Shown: in pieces, positions 1 to 10,331 of the stretch
Layout: each line of letters starts with the position of its first letter
Position numbering within the stretch: position 1 is the first letter of the stretch
Source: Sugiyamaella lignohabitans
Lineage: Eukaryota > Ascomycota > Dipodascomycetes > Dipodascales > Trichomonascaceae
Assembly (NCBI RefSeq): GCF_001640025.1
Contig: NC_031672.1
Span: forward strand, 4,216,001-4,280,000
DNA: 64,000 bases
Direction of reading: 5' to 3'
The notes under the pieces: model-generated
The model's input: the letters and a program-made list of their open reading frames with translations, nothing else
Told to the model about the DNA's origin: nothing
Databases searched by the model: none
Position numbers and translations under genes: made by a program

Positions 1-36
1 ACCTGATAACGGAAGATAAGAGATAACCAATACAAA

Positions 37-879
37 ATGGATCAAATCAACGAAATTCTCAGAGATCCTAAATACCATGACCTACTGGCTATTGTCAAAG
101 GAACCCGCAATGGTAGGTATCTCGGATTAATACGGTAGTGGAAATGTGTCCAGAAGCTGGGGCTGTGCCCCAGACCCCACTGCTCCTCTCACTTCGCTCG
201 AGTCGTTACGTCCACGGTTGTCCTTTGTCTCTTCTTCGGAGCAAATATTAGGAAACTGAGGTGTAAGTTCGCAAACTAACAAAGTCCAGGTGTTGTATAT
301 GGAGCCCGGTTACGGTTCTGTCATGCGCTGGTTATGTCAGTGTTGTTTCGCAAAGGTCCAATTCGGGCCCGTCTTAATGGCATTTTCAAGTCCACATACC
401 AACATGCCAAAGCTCTAGGAACATTTGTATTTATTTACAAGTCCGTTCTGTATATTATCAAATTGCTAAGACAGCAATCTTCTCCTCGAAAGCTTCCGAC
501 AACGCTGAAGCAAATCCATTCTCACTCACATGCCATGGATGCTTTCTGGGCAGGTCTGATTGGTGGTTATATTGTATTTGGTCGAAACACTCCCTCGGCC
601 GCAGGTAATTCTATTGCACAACAGATGGTACTGTACGTCTTCTCGCGAGTTATCTTAGGCTCTGCAAAGTATCTCACTGAAAAATACATGCTGGTACCAA
701 GAGCAAAGGCTCTCACTTTGACAAATACCAGCTGGACGGTTCTTGCAAGTTTGTCTTGGGCCATTGTCATGTATTTATTTCGAACCGACCCTGGCTCACT
801 CCAGCACTCAATGCTCCACAGCATGCGCTACTTGTATGTCGACTCTGAGACCTGGACTGGGCTCTCGGATTTCTTTTAA
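37..879 (+). CDS. PXMP4: PXMP4-like peroxisomal membrane protein (2 exons)
   Basis: Peroxisomal membrane protein 4 (PMP24), Tim17/Tim22/Tim23/PMP24 superfamily; an integral peroxisomal membrane protein of unclear transport role. I join exon 37-112 to exon 290-879: donor GTAGGT at 113, branch site ACTAAC at 275-280, acceptor CAG ending at 289. The product is 221 aa, close to the roughly 210 aa of animal PXMP4. Exon 1 supplies the conserved LAIVKGTRNG block and the junction gives VVYGARLRFCHALVM, which matches the family; the later GLIGGYIVFG, YVFSRVILG and MRYLYVDSETW segments also match. Saccharomyces cerevisiae lacks the gene. It is convergent with the La-motif gene. The 177-nt intron carries a copy of the dispersed GC-rich repeat (156-210). 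Exon 1 is too short to show as a long ORF; the join rests on frame and family match. Confidence 0.88.
156..210 (+). repeat. GC-rich double-hairpin repeat, copy A (inside PXMP4 intron)
   Basis: Copy A of a dispersed element. Hairpin 1 is at 157-173: stem CTGGGGC/GCCCCAG, loop TGT. It is followed by ACCCC and a second weak hairpin region ending in CGAGTCG. This copy lacks the CCTCCGG head seen in copies B to F. It lies wholly within the intron at 113-289, between the donor and the branch site. Confidence 0.85.
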
Positions 880-1410
880 TGACCCCTACCTAGTCCTTTG
901 TCATGTTATGTTTATAGAGTTAATGATCCGGTTACCATGTACCAATACTCTACATTACTTTAGTGGTTGGACCCTTGGCCCCGCCTCTGTAGCCCCTGCT
1001 CAGCAGGAATGGCTAGCACCGTATATATAGCAATTCAACCTAGACCACTTTGATGGACAGAGGAACCATCTGTAATCCATCAGGGGAGTCAGCGAACCGC
1101 AACTCGTATCATTGTCGAAGTATAGGTTATGTTAAAGCATTTATATATACAAAAATCCTTATGATCTGCTGGAATTTGAACGTCCTAGGATGTAGTTTTG
1201 GTTTGGTTTGGTTTTGTAGACCGAGAGAGCATGCTCACCTCCTAAATTTACACCAGATATTCCTGTTCAGGATGGGGATGACAATGGAAAGTCAAAAGAG
1301 AAAAGACAAAAAAACAAAAAAAAACTTTTTTCAAAAATGAATCGAATCAGAAGTACCTACTTAGGAAGTAAAGCGCCAACCATAACGCAATCACACTTTA
1401 TACGCTTATT
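880..1410. other. Convergent 3' intergenic region
   Basis: Gap between the 3' ends of PXMP4 and the La-motif gene. It holds A-rich tracts near 1305-1340 and short chance ORFs. I see no gene. Confidence 0.6.
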
Positions 1411-3369
1411 TTAGTTCGAGGAACTTTCGTTAGCTGGACTGCCAGATGTCGAGTTGGATTTGCTCTTAGGAACAAAGGGGACAGCAGCTGCTGCGTTGAA
1501 CTTGGGAGCCTGCTCTTCCTCTTGAACTATGGGTTGGAATCGAGGCAGTTCCTCTAAACCACCAGGGAGTCTGTCATTGACAGGTAGCACCCAGGTCTCC
1601 CAACCAATTCTGGGTCTGATTCTATCGCCAATGACTTGAGCAGATGGAGCCCAGCTGGCAGCCTCGAAAAAGAAGTTATAATCACCATTGGTCAGAGCCT
1701 TTACTCTGTTGAAATTAGCCAGAACTGATAGTGGTACTAGACCATCAGAGTTCATCTGTCTACGAAGGTACATATCCTTGCACAAGTTCTCGACGCTCAA
1801 ATAATACTCGATTTGAGCAATGATAAGACCAAGAGCAACGTCATACTGCGAAGCAGGGGGATGACTAGGGAACATCTGCTGGCCGTACATGTTATAATCG
1901 GGTTGAACAAAGTAGTTTTTGTTGAAATGCGATTGACGACGGCCATTAGCGTTAAACGAAGGCTGATAATTACGGTTGTGACTGTTAGTATTGTTGTGGT
2001 GAGTGGGGTTAGAATGCTGTTGTTGGTTAAAAGCAGCGCCATTAGGACCATGCTTAGGGTTTCCTGGGCCACTGGCATTAGCAACTCCAGATGGGCCAGG
2101 AGAAGTACCCTTCTTGGGGTAAGAAGTGTTTAGTGGTTTGTCTGAAACGACATTTCTACGTTGAGATTGCGACTTCTTAGCATTAGCTCCTCCAGAAGAA
2201 GCAGTAGTGGCAGTTAACGACGCAGGAGAGGATGTGTTACTGTTACCTCTAGAAGATGTATTGGAACCAGTTCCAGTACTGGTAATACTAGCAGCAGGAG
2301 CAGAACCAGAAGCAGCTGTTGTGTTTGAAGTAGCACTAGTAGAAGAGTTGCTAGCACCAGTGGTGGCGGCAGCTGATTCAGTACCCTTTTCAACTGATCC
2401 ATTCAAACCACTGTCATTGCTGTGGTTGTGGTGGTTATGCGATTGGTGATGGTTGTTGTTGTGAGAATGAGAATTAGACGAATTATTACTGTTACTGTTG
2501 TTGTTATTAGAGTGATGCTTGGCACGAGACTTGTTTGACTTGGGCTTGGCTCCTGACACTGGCGCCGATGAGTTCAAAATAGGAGTATATGGAACCCACT
2601 TTTCTTTGCCAGTAGTAGAGCGATTTGGTTTAGATCCAGCTGATCCAACGTTTCCAAGTCCAACAACACCAGTTGAAGAATTAGGGCCAACATTTACGGC
2701 ACCAGGAATAGCAACAGCTGGCGACTCATCAGGCTTGGGCCAATTACTGGGGTCAAGAGATTTACCTTTCGTACTGGAACCAGTATTGGCACCGGAACCG
2801 TTCAAACTACCGTTGGTATTTAAAGACGAAGCACCACTAGAGACAGAAACAGTATTTACAGCTTGGGTGGAGCTTCCATTCGCTTCAGAGGTCTCATTAC
2901 TAGGTATACTTTGAGGAGTGTGAGTTTGTCGCACTTTCCACACATTCACGGCTGGTACTGGAGCAGGGGTCAAACTAGCCTTCTTGGCAGCAGCAGCAGC
3001 AGTCGAGGCTACAGTAGCATCAGAAGCACCAGCAGCACCAGCTGTCGTCTTATCACTACTATCTGTATCCTTGTCGTCTTTTTCTTTCACTTTATCGTCA
3101 CTGGAGTTCTCCTTTTTGTCCTTGGCCTTTTTGTCACTTCGGTCGTTCTTATCACTTTTTTCGCCTTTTTCAGACTTTACTTTAGCGGGCTTAGCCGCAG
3201 GAGCCGGTGATGTTGATGTTGATGATCTGGCCGAACTGGAACTCCTTCCAGCATTTCCACTACCAGCGGGCTGGCTCACAACTCCGGACTCATTAGCTGA
3301 TGCGGTGGCACCAGTGCTAACTGACGATCCAGCTGCCGTGGCATATGATACTGGACCTGATGCAGACAT
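1411..3369 (-). CDS. SLF1: La-motif RNA-binding protein, SLF1/SRO9 family
   Basis: A 652-aa cytoplasmic La-related protein (LARP family). In S. cerevisiae Slf1/Sro9 bind mRNA and ribosomes and support translation. The HTH La motif lies near the C-terminus, about residues 510-600: it has the IEYYLSVENLCKDMYLRRQM helix-turn-helix opening, then GLVPLSVLANFNRVKAL, then a W-rich end. The N-terminal 500 residues are low complexity: Ser/Ala/Gly-rich, a Lys/Asp/Ser charged block at about 65-105, and an Asn/His/Ser-rich stretch at about 280-320. These are typical of LARP1-like yeast proteins and probably disordered. No intron is apparent. It is divergent from SDH7 across a 2-kb gap. Choosing between SLF1 and SRO9 is arbitrary because they are paralogues of the Saccharomyces duplication. 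Confidence 0.88.
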   Translation of the reverse strand: MSASGPVSYATAAGSSVSTGATASANESGVVSQPAGSGNAGRSSSSARSSTSTSPAPAAKPAKVKSEKGEKSDKNDRSDKKAKDKKENSSDDKVKEKDDKDTDSSDKTTAGAAGASDATVASTAAAAAKKASLTPAPVPAVNVWKVRQTHTPQSIPSNETSEANGSSTQAVNTVSVSSGASSLNTNGSLNGSGANTGSSTKGKSLDPSNWPKPDESPAVAIPGAVNVGPNSSTGVVGLGNVGSAGSKPNRSTTGKEKWVPYTPILNSSAPVSGAKPKSNKSRAKHHSNNNNSNSNNSSNSHSHNNNHHQSHNHHNHSNDSGLNGSVEKGTESAAATTGASNSSTSATSNTTAASGSAPAASITSTGTGSNTSSRGNSNTSSPASLTATTASSGGANAKKSQSQRRNVVSDKPLNTSYPKKGTSPGPSGVANASGPGNPKHGPNGAAFNQQQHSNPTHHNNTNSHNRNYQPSFNANGRRQSHFNKNYFVQPDYNMYGQQMFPSHPPASQYDVALGLIIAQIEYYLSVENLCKDMYLRRQMNSDGLVPLSVLANFNRVKALTNGDYNFFFEAASWAPSAQVIGDRIRPRIGWETWVLPVNDRLPGGLEELPRFQPIVQEEEQAPKFNAAAAVPFVPKSKSNSTSGSPANESSSN

Positions 3370-5349
3370 GTTTCTGGAACTTGTTAGTTTTCTGTCTTTT
3401 AATATAAAACTAGGGAATTACCCGTACTCTTCAACAAAATCCACTTCGGCACCAAATATTTCCCCGAGTTCCGCCAGTTTTGCACTTCAGGGTGTGAAAA
3501 CTAGCTTGCCAAGTGACCACAATGGGGTGAATTTGTTGCCACAACCATGAGAGTTAAATCTCCAGTCCCAGATAACCAGATCCAAATATCCAGATCCAAA
3601 TATCCAAAAACTACTTACAATGAAAAAAAAAAAATGTAAATTACAATGCAATCCCGAACAACACGTCTCCAGACCAGAACTTCAAGTCTGTAAATCAAAT
3701 GATTCGAATCTCAATCAAAAGGCAGCTTTACAAAGATTGACAAACAGTGCTTCGACTCTGCTGAGTTGAAATTCAAATCCTAGAAATTTCTAGTTGCTAT
3801 AAAACGATTTTGATCGGCTGGCAAATTTAGTTCCTCAAATTCACAACAGAAGAAATAAAAATTGCCCTAGAAATGAAATATAAACCACTCCGACGATAAA
3901 GATCAACCTCAACCCTCAAAATAAATTGTTCTGTTGATTTGTCAATTGTCGACTGTTTTATATATTTTACCTTGTTTCTCTTGTAAATGGAGTTTTAAGA
4001 AAAAATGCGTGTTTTGTTAGCGAGTTGTTAAGCGCTATTCAGTCGTTGCCTGTTGTTAGTAGCACTATTTTTGTGTAGTGTGAAAAATCACAACTTTTTT
4101 TCTGCTGGAAAAAAAACTGCAAATTAAATTAAACCTGAGTGAGTGGGTACCGATTTCTTCGGCCTTTCGTCCCATTAATCCTGGGTTAGGGCAATTCAAT
4201 AGGCACCAAGCAGGGGTCGGATTGGGGGTAGTGAGGCAAAATAACCGCAGTTTAAGAGACCTCGCGGTGAGAAAGCAGCAAATCCAGCAGACAGGTTCTG
4301 TTTGCTGTTTAATTTATAGTTATCTATGGAAGTTGATTGTCAATGAAGGGTGATTCTACGCCACTCAACGATCGAGACCCAATGGAACCTTGCCCCATTC
4401 GACAGGTAGTACATGAGGTATAAAAAAGGCTCCGCCGCACTACTGAAACTACGAATAACCGTCATAGTCATATGACAATCGGCCCTTTAGTTGCAGGTAT
4501 ACCGTCGGCACAAACGGCCTCAAAAATGAGCTAAATCTTTGAGTAACTATCTAACTGGCCCGTCAAGCTGACCCTTACTACATTAACTTGGATCTACACG
4601 GTTTTCTGGCTACCCCATCTATATATATAAGACTAACGAATGAATCTTTGAGTAAGTCTTAAAGATATGAGTACCGCTCTTACTGACATGTTGCCAGATT
4701 CTGCGGATATCACCCGCATATATGATGCCATTTGAGCATCCTCGAACAGCCAGGTGCATAGGCAACTGATTCCTTTTATAAGGTTTAATTATTATAGTAG
4801 TCGAATTGATGTGGTGTTTCCGGAGCTTGATTTTAACTCAAGAAAAAAAAAAAACAGTTTTGTCTGTATGGAGCCACAACCAGACTCCGAATGGCTGCAT
4901 ACTACATACTAACAGTCTCCATTGAGTTCTGGATCTGTGATATTCATACTCCTCCTATAAGCGACGTAACGAAGCAAACTTCACCACTTCTCACACACCG
5001 ATAATTGACATACCAACTGTGAAACGACAGACGCTCAAGAGAATCCCATGAGCCTTGTTATGGTTAGTCGGATACTATTCGGATACTCTCCTGAGGCTAA
5101 TAACTCAGCCTGTGGTAGCTAGCCCCGCGGCTTGCATACCCCCCTCTACCCCTGAGCTTTCCTGTCTGGTCGGGTGTCTACAGCCCCGCTCTGCGGATAT
5201 GATGTTAGGGTTGAATCAAATATGAACAGTCCACCGACACTGGCAGGATTATTAGACGAGCAAGAACTAAGACCACCAAAGAACGACTAAAGCAGTTTTG
5301 GATTGGAACTTCAACTCGTTTTATTCAACTAGATTGATCAATAGTAGGC
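3370..5349. other. 2-kb divergent intergenic region
   Basis: Shared upstream region of SLF1 (minus) and SDH7 (plus). It contains A- and T-rich tracts (near 3625, 4095, 4845), a TATATATATA run near 4620, and no ORF or RNA gene I can recognise. The length would allow a non-coding RNA, but nothing specific supports one. Confidence 0.5.
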
Positions 5350-5809
5350 ATGAAGTCCAGTCTACGGTTACTAGCCACGAGGAGAGTGATTCGGCCGGCA
5401 CCAGATGTAGCACCGATAATTCCGCCCCTTGCATTGTATAGACAAATACTCCGAGCCCATCGAACCCTACCGGCCGACATTCGAGTTCTAGGCGATGAGT
5501 ATGTGAAAGCCGAGTTCAAACTACACAAGTCACTAGACAACCCAGCACAGATTATAGGTTTCCTAACAAGTTGGCAACATTACCTAGAGTGCCTGGTGGG
5601 CGATAAATGGCGACACCAACGTCTGGATATGGACAAGATATCCCGTCTTGATGACCAGCAAATCATCCAGGTAAGTTCAATGTTGGACCTTTCATTTATC
5701 TCTGGATTCTAACTCTATACAGCTCTATGAACTCATGCAAGCTGCAAAGTCTGAACAATCCGAATACGGAGACATTCTCGTCAGAAACCCTGACTCTGTG
5801 TCAGCTTAA
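5350..5809 (+). CDS. SDH7: Succinate dehydrogenase assembly factor 3 (Sdh7/Acn9), 2 exons
   Basis: Mitochondrial LYR-family chaperone that helps mature the iron-sulfur subunit of succinate dehydrogenase. Exon 5350-5670 joins exon 5723-5809 in phase 0: donor GTAAGT at 5671, branch CTAAC near 5709-5713, acceptor AG at 5721-5722. The product is 135 aa, against 133 in S. cerevisiae. The family signature is plain: ALYRQILRAHRTLP (LYR motif), then LGDEYVKAEFKLHKS, and the C-terminal LYELMQAA supplied by exon 2. A basic N-terminus (MKSSLRLLATRRVIRP) fits mitochondrial import. Without splicing the protein would lack its conserved C-terminus. The stop codon is followed after 4 bp by repeat copy B, which is therefore probably in the 3' UTR. 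Confidence 0.93.
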
Positions 5810-5813
5810 GGGG

Positions 5814-5872
5814 CCTCCGGCGGCTGGGGCTCCGCCCCAGACCCCGCTGCTCCTCTCGCTTCGCTCGAGTCG
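5814..5872 (+). repeat. GC-rich double-hairpin repeat, copy B
   Basis: Full-length copy starting CCTCCGGCGG. Hairpin 1 is at 5824-5840 (stem CTGGGGC/GCCCCAG, loop TCC). It continues with ACCCCGCTGCTCCT, then a CTCG/CGAG hairpin around CTTCGCT, ending GAGTCG. It begins 4 bp after the SDH7 stop codon. Confidence 0.9.
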
Positions 5873-6511
5873 GGCGTGGGGAAGGTGGTCTGGCGTTAAT
5901 GGGCTGGTCGGTCTACTGCCCTGTAAATAGTAATATATTGGACCGTGGGAATTTGAAGTCGGACTAGAGGTTATTGCGAGCGCAACAGCGATAGCACGTT
6001 GAGATTGAGGGGGAGATAATCAAAGCCAGTTACAGGTTGATGACCAGGGGCCCTACCGCCGAGACCTCAGACCCCTCTCCCCAGATCTATGTGGAAGGTG
6101 GGGGAGGGGGAGGGGTTTTGACAGCTAGCTAGTGTGCCTCTCTAGCCGGGGAGAGACGGCAACAGTGTTTCGACATGTCTGCTACTCGGACCATTGATGA
6201 AGAGAATTTGAAACATATTTTACTGAAAACCGAATAATATGTCTCGCTAGGATCATTCTACCGACGATTTTTCAGTTTGCAATGGAAAGCCAGGGCCATT
6301 GGCTGGATAAATAGAATGCATGGGTATGCATTTGAGGGTAGGGAGATGCACCCCAATGCATGAAATGTGGACCGTTTTATCCCCCACGTACGTCCCCGGA
6401 AAAAATATGAACGTGGAGCAGAAGCGGGGTGGGGGCTATAAAAGGCGACGACTGTCTGCACTGACTGTTCAGGCCAATATAGGTATTTATTTTCTTCATA
6501 TTTCATAAAAA
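5873..6511. other. Upstream region of the aldose epimerase gene
   Basis: Contains a G-rich, GGGGGA-repeated stretch around 6095-6115 and a TATA box near the gene. I found no coding sequence apart from shadow ORFs. Confidence 0.5.
6437..6444 (+). promoter_or_regulatory. TATA box of the aldose epimerase gene
   Basis: TATAAAAG located 75 bp upstream of the ATG, directly after a G-rich run. Strong TATA box plus strongly biased codons suggest a regulated, highly expressed gene. Confidence 0.7.
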
Positions 6512-7534
6512 ATGACTTCCACTCACCACAACACTGCTGCTTCTATCACCTCTTTCAAGACTGTCGACGGTAAGGAGACTGCCTTGAAGTTTGACAACCT
6601 TGAGAACTACAAGAAACCCAATTACTCATTCTTGGGTGCTACCATTGGAAGATACGCCAATCGTATTTACGGAGGTGGAATTGAGGTTCTTGGTAAGAAA
6701 TATCCTCTTGAAATCAACAACCCTGCCGCTGCTGCCACTCTCCATGGTGGTGCTAAAGGTTGGGACAAAGAAGACTGGGAGGGTCCTGTTGTTTCAAAGG
6801 TCACTGAGAATGGTGTTGAGAAGACCAAGACCGTCTACTCTCTCGTCTCCCCACACCTTGACCAAGGCTTCCCTGGTAAGGTCAATGCCAAGACTATCTA
6901 TACCAGTTATGTCATTGGTGAGAAGGCATACTTAGAATTAGAGTACGAGGCTGAATTGGCTGAAGACACTCCTGTTGATGAAACTGTTATTTCTTTGACC
7001 AACCACAATTTCTTTAACCCTGCTTTGAAGGACGACACTTATGAGGGAACTGAAATCAAGGTCTTCTCTAACCAATACATTGTTCATGACGCCAAGACCT
7101 TTGCTCCTACGGGTGCTATCGAGGACTTCCCTCTCATCCCCAAGGATTTGCCTTTCATCACTCTCAAGAAGGAGGGTCCTTTCATTGACCACTGTTTTGT
7201 TGTTCAACCTCAACAAGAATTCACTAAGCTCGATACTCGTGACAAGACTCCTTCTCTCCACGTCCACTTCCACCACCCTGAGACCAAGGTCAATGTTCAA
7301 GTTCTTTCCACTGAGCCTGTTTTCCAAGTTTACACTGGTGATTACATGAACATTCCTAAGTGGGAGGGTGAGTCTAGAGCTTTCCCTACCAGATGTGGTC
7401 TTGCTTGTGAGCCTGCAAGATTCACCAATGCTGCTAACCGTCCTGAATGGAGACCTTGGGTTACTCTCAAGAAGGGTGACAAATATGGTTCTAAGATCGT
7501 CTATGTCAACTGGGTTGGTGAGAAGGACGCTTAA
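6512..7534 (+). CDS. Aldose 1-epimerase (galactose mutarotase-like)
   Basis: A 340-aa single-domain mutarotase-family protein that would interconvert alpha and beta anomers of hexoses. It resembles the C-terminal domain of yeast Gal10 and the stand-alone YHR210C/YNR071C proteins. Visible family features: GATIGRYANRI at 42-52, TLHGG with His78, NHNFFNP with His165 (the catalytic His region), a conserved Asp226 in FIDHCFV, and Glu300 in GLACEPARF at the catalytic-base position. There is no epimerase (Gal10 N-terminal) domain, so this is not a bifunctional Gal10. Codons are strongly biased (GGT, GCT, AAG, CTC), implying high expression. The substrate cannot be told from sequence; related proteins also act on hexose-6-phosphates. 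Confidence 0.88.
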   Translation: MTSTHHNTAASITSFKTVDGKETALKFDNLENYKKPNYSFLGATIGRYANRIYGGGIEVLGKKYPLEINNPAAAATLHGGAKGWDKEDWEGPVVSKVTENGVEKTKTVYSLVSPHLDQGFPGKVNAKTIYTSYVIGEKAYLELEYEAELAEDTPVDETVISLTNHNFFNPALKDDTYEGTEIKVFSNQYIVHDAKTFAPTGAIEDFPLIPKDLPFITLKKEGPFIDHCFVVQPQQEFTKLDTRDKTPSLHVHFHHPETKVNVQVLSTEPVFQVYTGDYMNIPKWEGESRAFPTRCGLACEPARFTNAANRPEWRPWVTLKKGDKYGSKIVYVNWVGEKDA

Positions 7535-7968
7535 GTGTAGCCTTAGAGAAAAATTTATGACAATGATTTGTGTAAAATATATTATGATTTAGATATTTAT
7601 CTGGCCAGTTGCAGCAAGTGCTTCAATTACGAGCTCTACCCCGGCCGGGTGGGGCTCCCATATTGCTATGGACCTCCTTCTTTAGTTGTAACAGCCCTAT
7701 AATATGCCCTGTATCTGGGTTCATGTTCCATCTCAGATGAGTTTTCTCCGTTTGTTGTCGAAAACTTTATTTACCAGATCCCCCCTGAGTACAGGGCTTG
7801 ACAAAGTTTAAATATTGCAAAACCGGGGTCGTCACTGGCGCCAAACGCGTTTTGGTGCGTTACTGACGCACTTTATCGGAGATCGCCAGTAAATTATATA
7901 TCGCGTCGTGCCTGAGTGATCTCAGATTCTTAATATACTTACCGACCTAAATGAATGATTAAGCTGTT
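7535..7968. other. SLD3 promoter region
   Basis: Intergenic sequence with an MCB/E2F-like cluster at 7838-7850 and two tiny overlapping upstream ORFs (ATG at 7951 and 7955) just before the proposed SLD3 start. Nothing else recognised. Confidence 0.5.
7838..7850 (+). promoter_or_regulatory. MCB box (ACGCGT) overlapping an E2F-like GCGCCAAA
   Basis: ACGCGT at 7845-7850 is the MluI cell-cycle box bound by MBF (Mbp1/Swi6). It overlaps GCGCCAAA (7838-7845), the inverse of the E2F-type TTTGGCGC. It lies 119 bp upstream of the proposed SLD3 ATG, which suits G1/S transcription of a replication-initiation gene. The site is seen directly; function is inferred. Confidence 0.6.
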
Positions 7969-10331
7969 ATGACGTTGTTAATACAAGTGAGTAGATTTTT
8001 GAACTTGAAATTCGCATGATTTCCAAACCGTCTAAATTGACTAAGACTAACCTCTGACAAAAGCCCGAATATGGTGCTGGCGACGATCTGGCCACTACCA
8101 AGTTTGTACCATTCAAGACTATAGATCGCGATATGTTCCCGTTTTCTCTACTTCCAAGAGATAGTATGTGGGAAAATTCTTTTAGAACTGACACAAAGTC
8201 AAATATATCTTCGCCTTTTCGCCAATTTACTCTCCCAGCGGATGGTTCATTGAAGTTCGGCGAGATTACTTTCGCCAAGGTTTACGAAGAAAACAAAACT
8301 GGCACGGGGACTTCCAATCACCTGGCCGTGGCTCAGCATATCTATGCCGATACCTGGGCATTGTGTAAACTGGATAAAGGTACTAGAATGAGAGACATTC
8401 GTAGTATCAATGAGACCAGATCAATGGCAGTTCCACCAGATGTCACTCCAGCTTATAATAGTCTGAGTGAGCAGGAATCTCTACCCCATCAAGAGTTTAA
8501 CATTTCAGATCTACTAGTCAATCCCACGTGGACGGATTACTGTCAGAACCATATCGACTCGATTATGAGTATAGATATGTCTGTTCCTACTGTTGACACG
8601 AAACAGCAATTCGAGTCCTTGAACGAAAATATCAGGCCAGAATCCTACTTGACAGAAAAATACTACGAAATACTCTACAGCACAAATATCCCTGTGGTAT
8701 ATTTTGCAAAGTCGACACTATCAAAAATTAGATCAATTTGCGCAATGCGGACAGCAGAGGAAGGGGCTGGGTTTACTCCTAGAAGTGAAAGCGGCGCCAT
8801 TATTAATAACGGTGCTAGTTCGGACATTGTTAAAATCCTTGCAAATAAAATAGTTCAAATCACAGAGCTCGATGAGAAATATGAGCAAGTTGGATCATCT
8901 GCAGAACTGAATAATTTTGTTGAAGATGAATCAATCCATTTTAACCGATGGATGGCAAAAGTAAAGAAAGACTGTTCCTCTAATGCTAGTCTAATTCAGG
9001 AGCAAATTTCTCAGTTAAAGATTCGTGAAATCCAGCTGCAGATTATCATATTACTGGAAATACTAGCACATAATGGGGGACAGAGTGTAATACTCAATGT
9101 CCCATCAGAGTCAGCAAATACAACTGCTGCTGTTGAACCTTCTCCAAGTCCCCCACCATCTAATCCCACAATTGCACCTCGCAAGAGCATCGTCAGAAAG
9201 AAGAAGAAGCCATTGCAGAATAAGTCGAATACTGCTGGTATAGTAGTCGTGGCCTCACCAAGCGTGCCATCGGCTGTGGTGTCTACTACTACTCTTAATA
9301 CTGTCCCTCAACCTTCTTCTTCAACTAGCAATTCAATTTCACCTGACATTTTAGTCGACATCTTGTTTGACAGACTTTGTATAAACGAGGCAATTTCTGG
9401 CCAATTAATCGAGACACAAGACAAGACTCATCGTAAACCAGACAAGGTACAAGAGTTTTGCCTGGAAATAATTCTTCCTTTTTTTGCATCGCGATTACCA
9501 GACAAAACAAAGCAGATGCTGAAGAAAGCGCGAGGTTTGAGTGCCAAATCTTCGAAAAAGTCCAGAAAAGAGCAGCAGCGTGAGGTTTCTCCATTTACGT
9601 CATCTTCAGTCCCTCCAGAACCTGCGCCAGTAAGGCTAGCAAGATCGATGTCATTCCCGGATCGCAGCTCCCCTCTTATAGTAGCAGATGATCCTAGTCG
9701 AGACCAGGAGAATATTCTTCCCGTAGGAGCTCCTGTTCCTGTCGATGCTCACAAGACACATTCTAGAGGCGGATTCCTATCAACAAAAAACCAACAAAAA
9801 CGACAGGTCGAGATGACCTTTTCTCTCAAAAAGCAGCAACGAGAATCTATCGTTGCAAGCGAATTGGCATCAGCAATCAAAAATATTTCCAAGCCTAATA
9901 GGATTTCTGTCTCAGAGGAGCTTGCCATGTCAAGACCCAACATTTCCCGCAAAGCTATTAAAACCACTCGTAGACATACATACGGCCCGAAGGCTACCAG
10001 TAGACAAGCAGAATCTGTACTTGAAGTAGCTGGTTATGGAGTTCTGGCTACTCCTGCCAAAAAGAGAACAATCAACTTGCCCGAATTTCAAGATCCAACT
10101 GCTGAAGCCATGATCATGGCTACCCCGCTAAAGCGTCAACGTACTTTTGACGATTCAATCACCTCGTCACCGTTGTTCATTACGTCCACCCCTGCATCAA
10201 ACAGACGACTTAATTTTGAAGCTGTGTCGCCAAATGTGATACTAGCTACCCCCAGTAAACCTAAACGTCCGCAGATGCCCTCTTTAATTGGGTTTGATGA
10301 TACAAACGATGATAAGATGCATGTTGATTAG
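7969..10331 (+). CDS. SLD3: DNA replication initiation factor Sld3 (2 exons, 18-nt first exon)
   Basis: Sld3 recruits Cdc45 to origins and, after CDK phosphorylation, binds Dpb11. The Sld3 core is visible: the segment around 8645-8750 reads YLTEKYYEILYSTNIPVVYF then AKSTLSKI, and REIQLQIIILLEIL lies further on, both matching yeast Sld3. The C-terminal third is Ser/Thr/Lys-rich with several S/TP sites that suit CDK control. The long ORF opens at ATG 8133, but reading is open upstream to a CTGACAAAAG acceptor (AG 8062-8063, branch ACTAAC nearby). A donor GTGAGT at 7987 follows ATG 7969, so I propose exons 7969-7986 and 8064-10331, giving 761 aa. If this is wrong the start is 8133 (732 aa). The family call is firm; the mini-exon is an inference. 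Confidence 0.82.

Noticed and set aside
743..1030. 95-codon plus ORF overlapping the PXMP4 3' end
   Set aside because: Out-of-frame shadow of PXMP4 extending into the 3' region; no independent support.
5100..5210. GC-rich AGCCCCGC...CAGCCCCGC segment as a further copy of the dispersed repeat
   Set aside because: It lacks the CTGGGGC/GCCCCAG stem and the CTTCGCT hairpin; resemblance is limited to short CCCCG runs.
7933..7942. ATACTTACC, identical to the 5' end of U1 snRNA
   Set aside because: The sequence after it has no U1 stem-loop I and runs into the SLD3 start; it is simply the complement of a splice donor consensus by chance.
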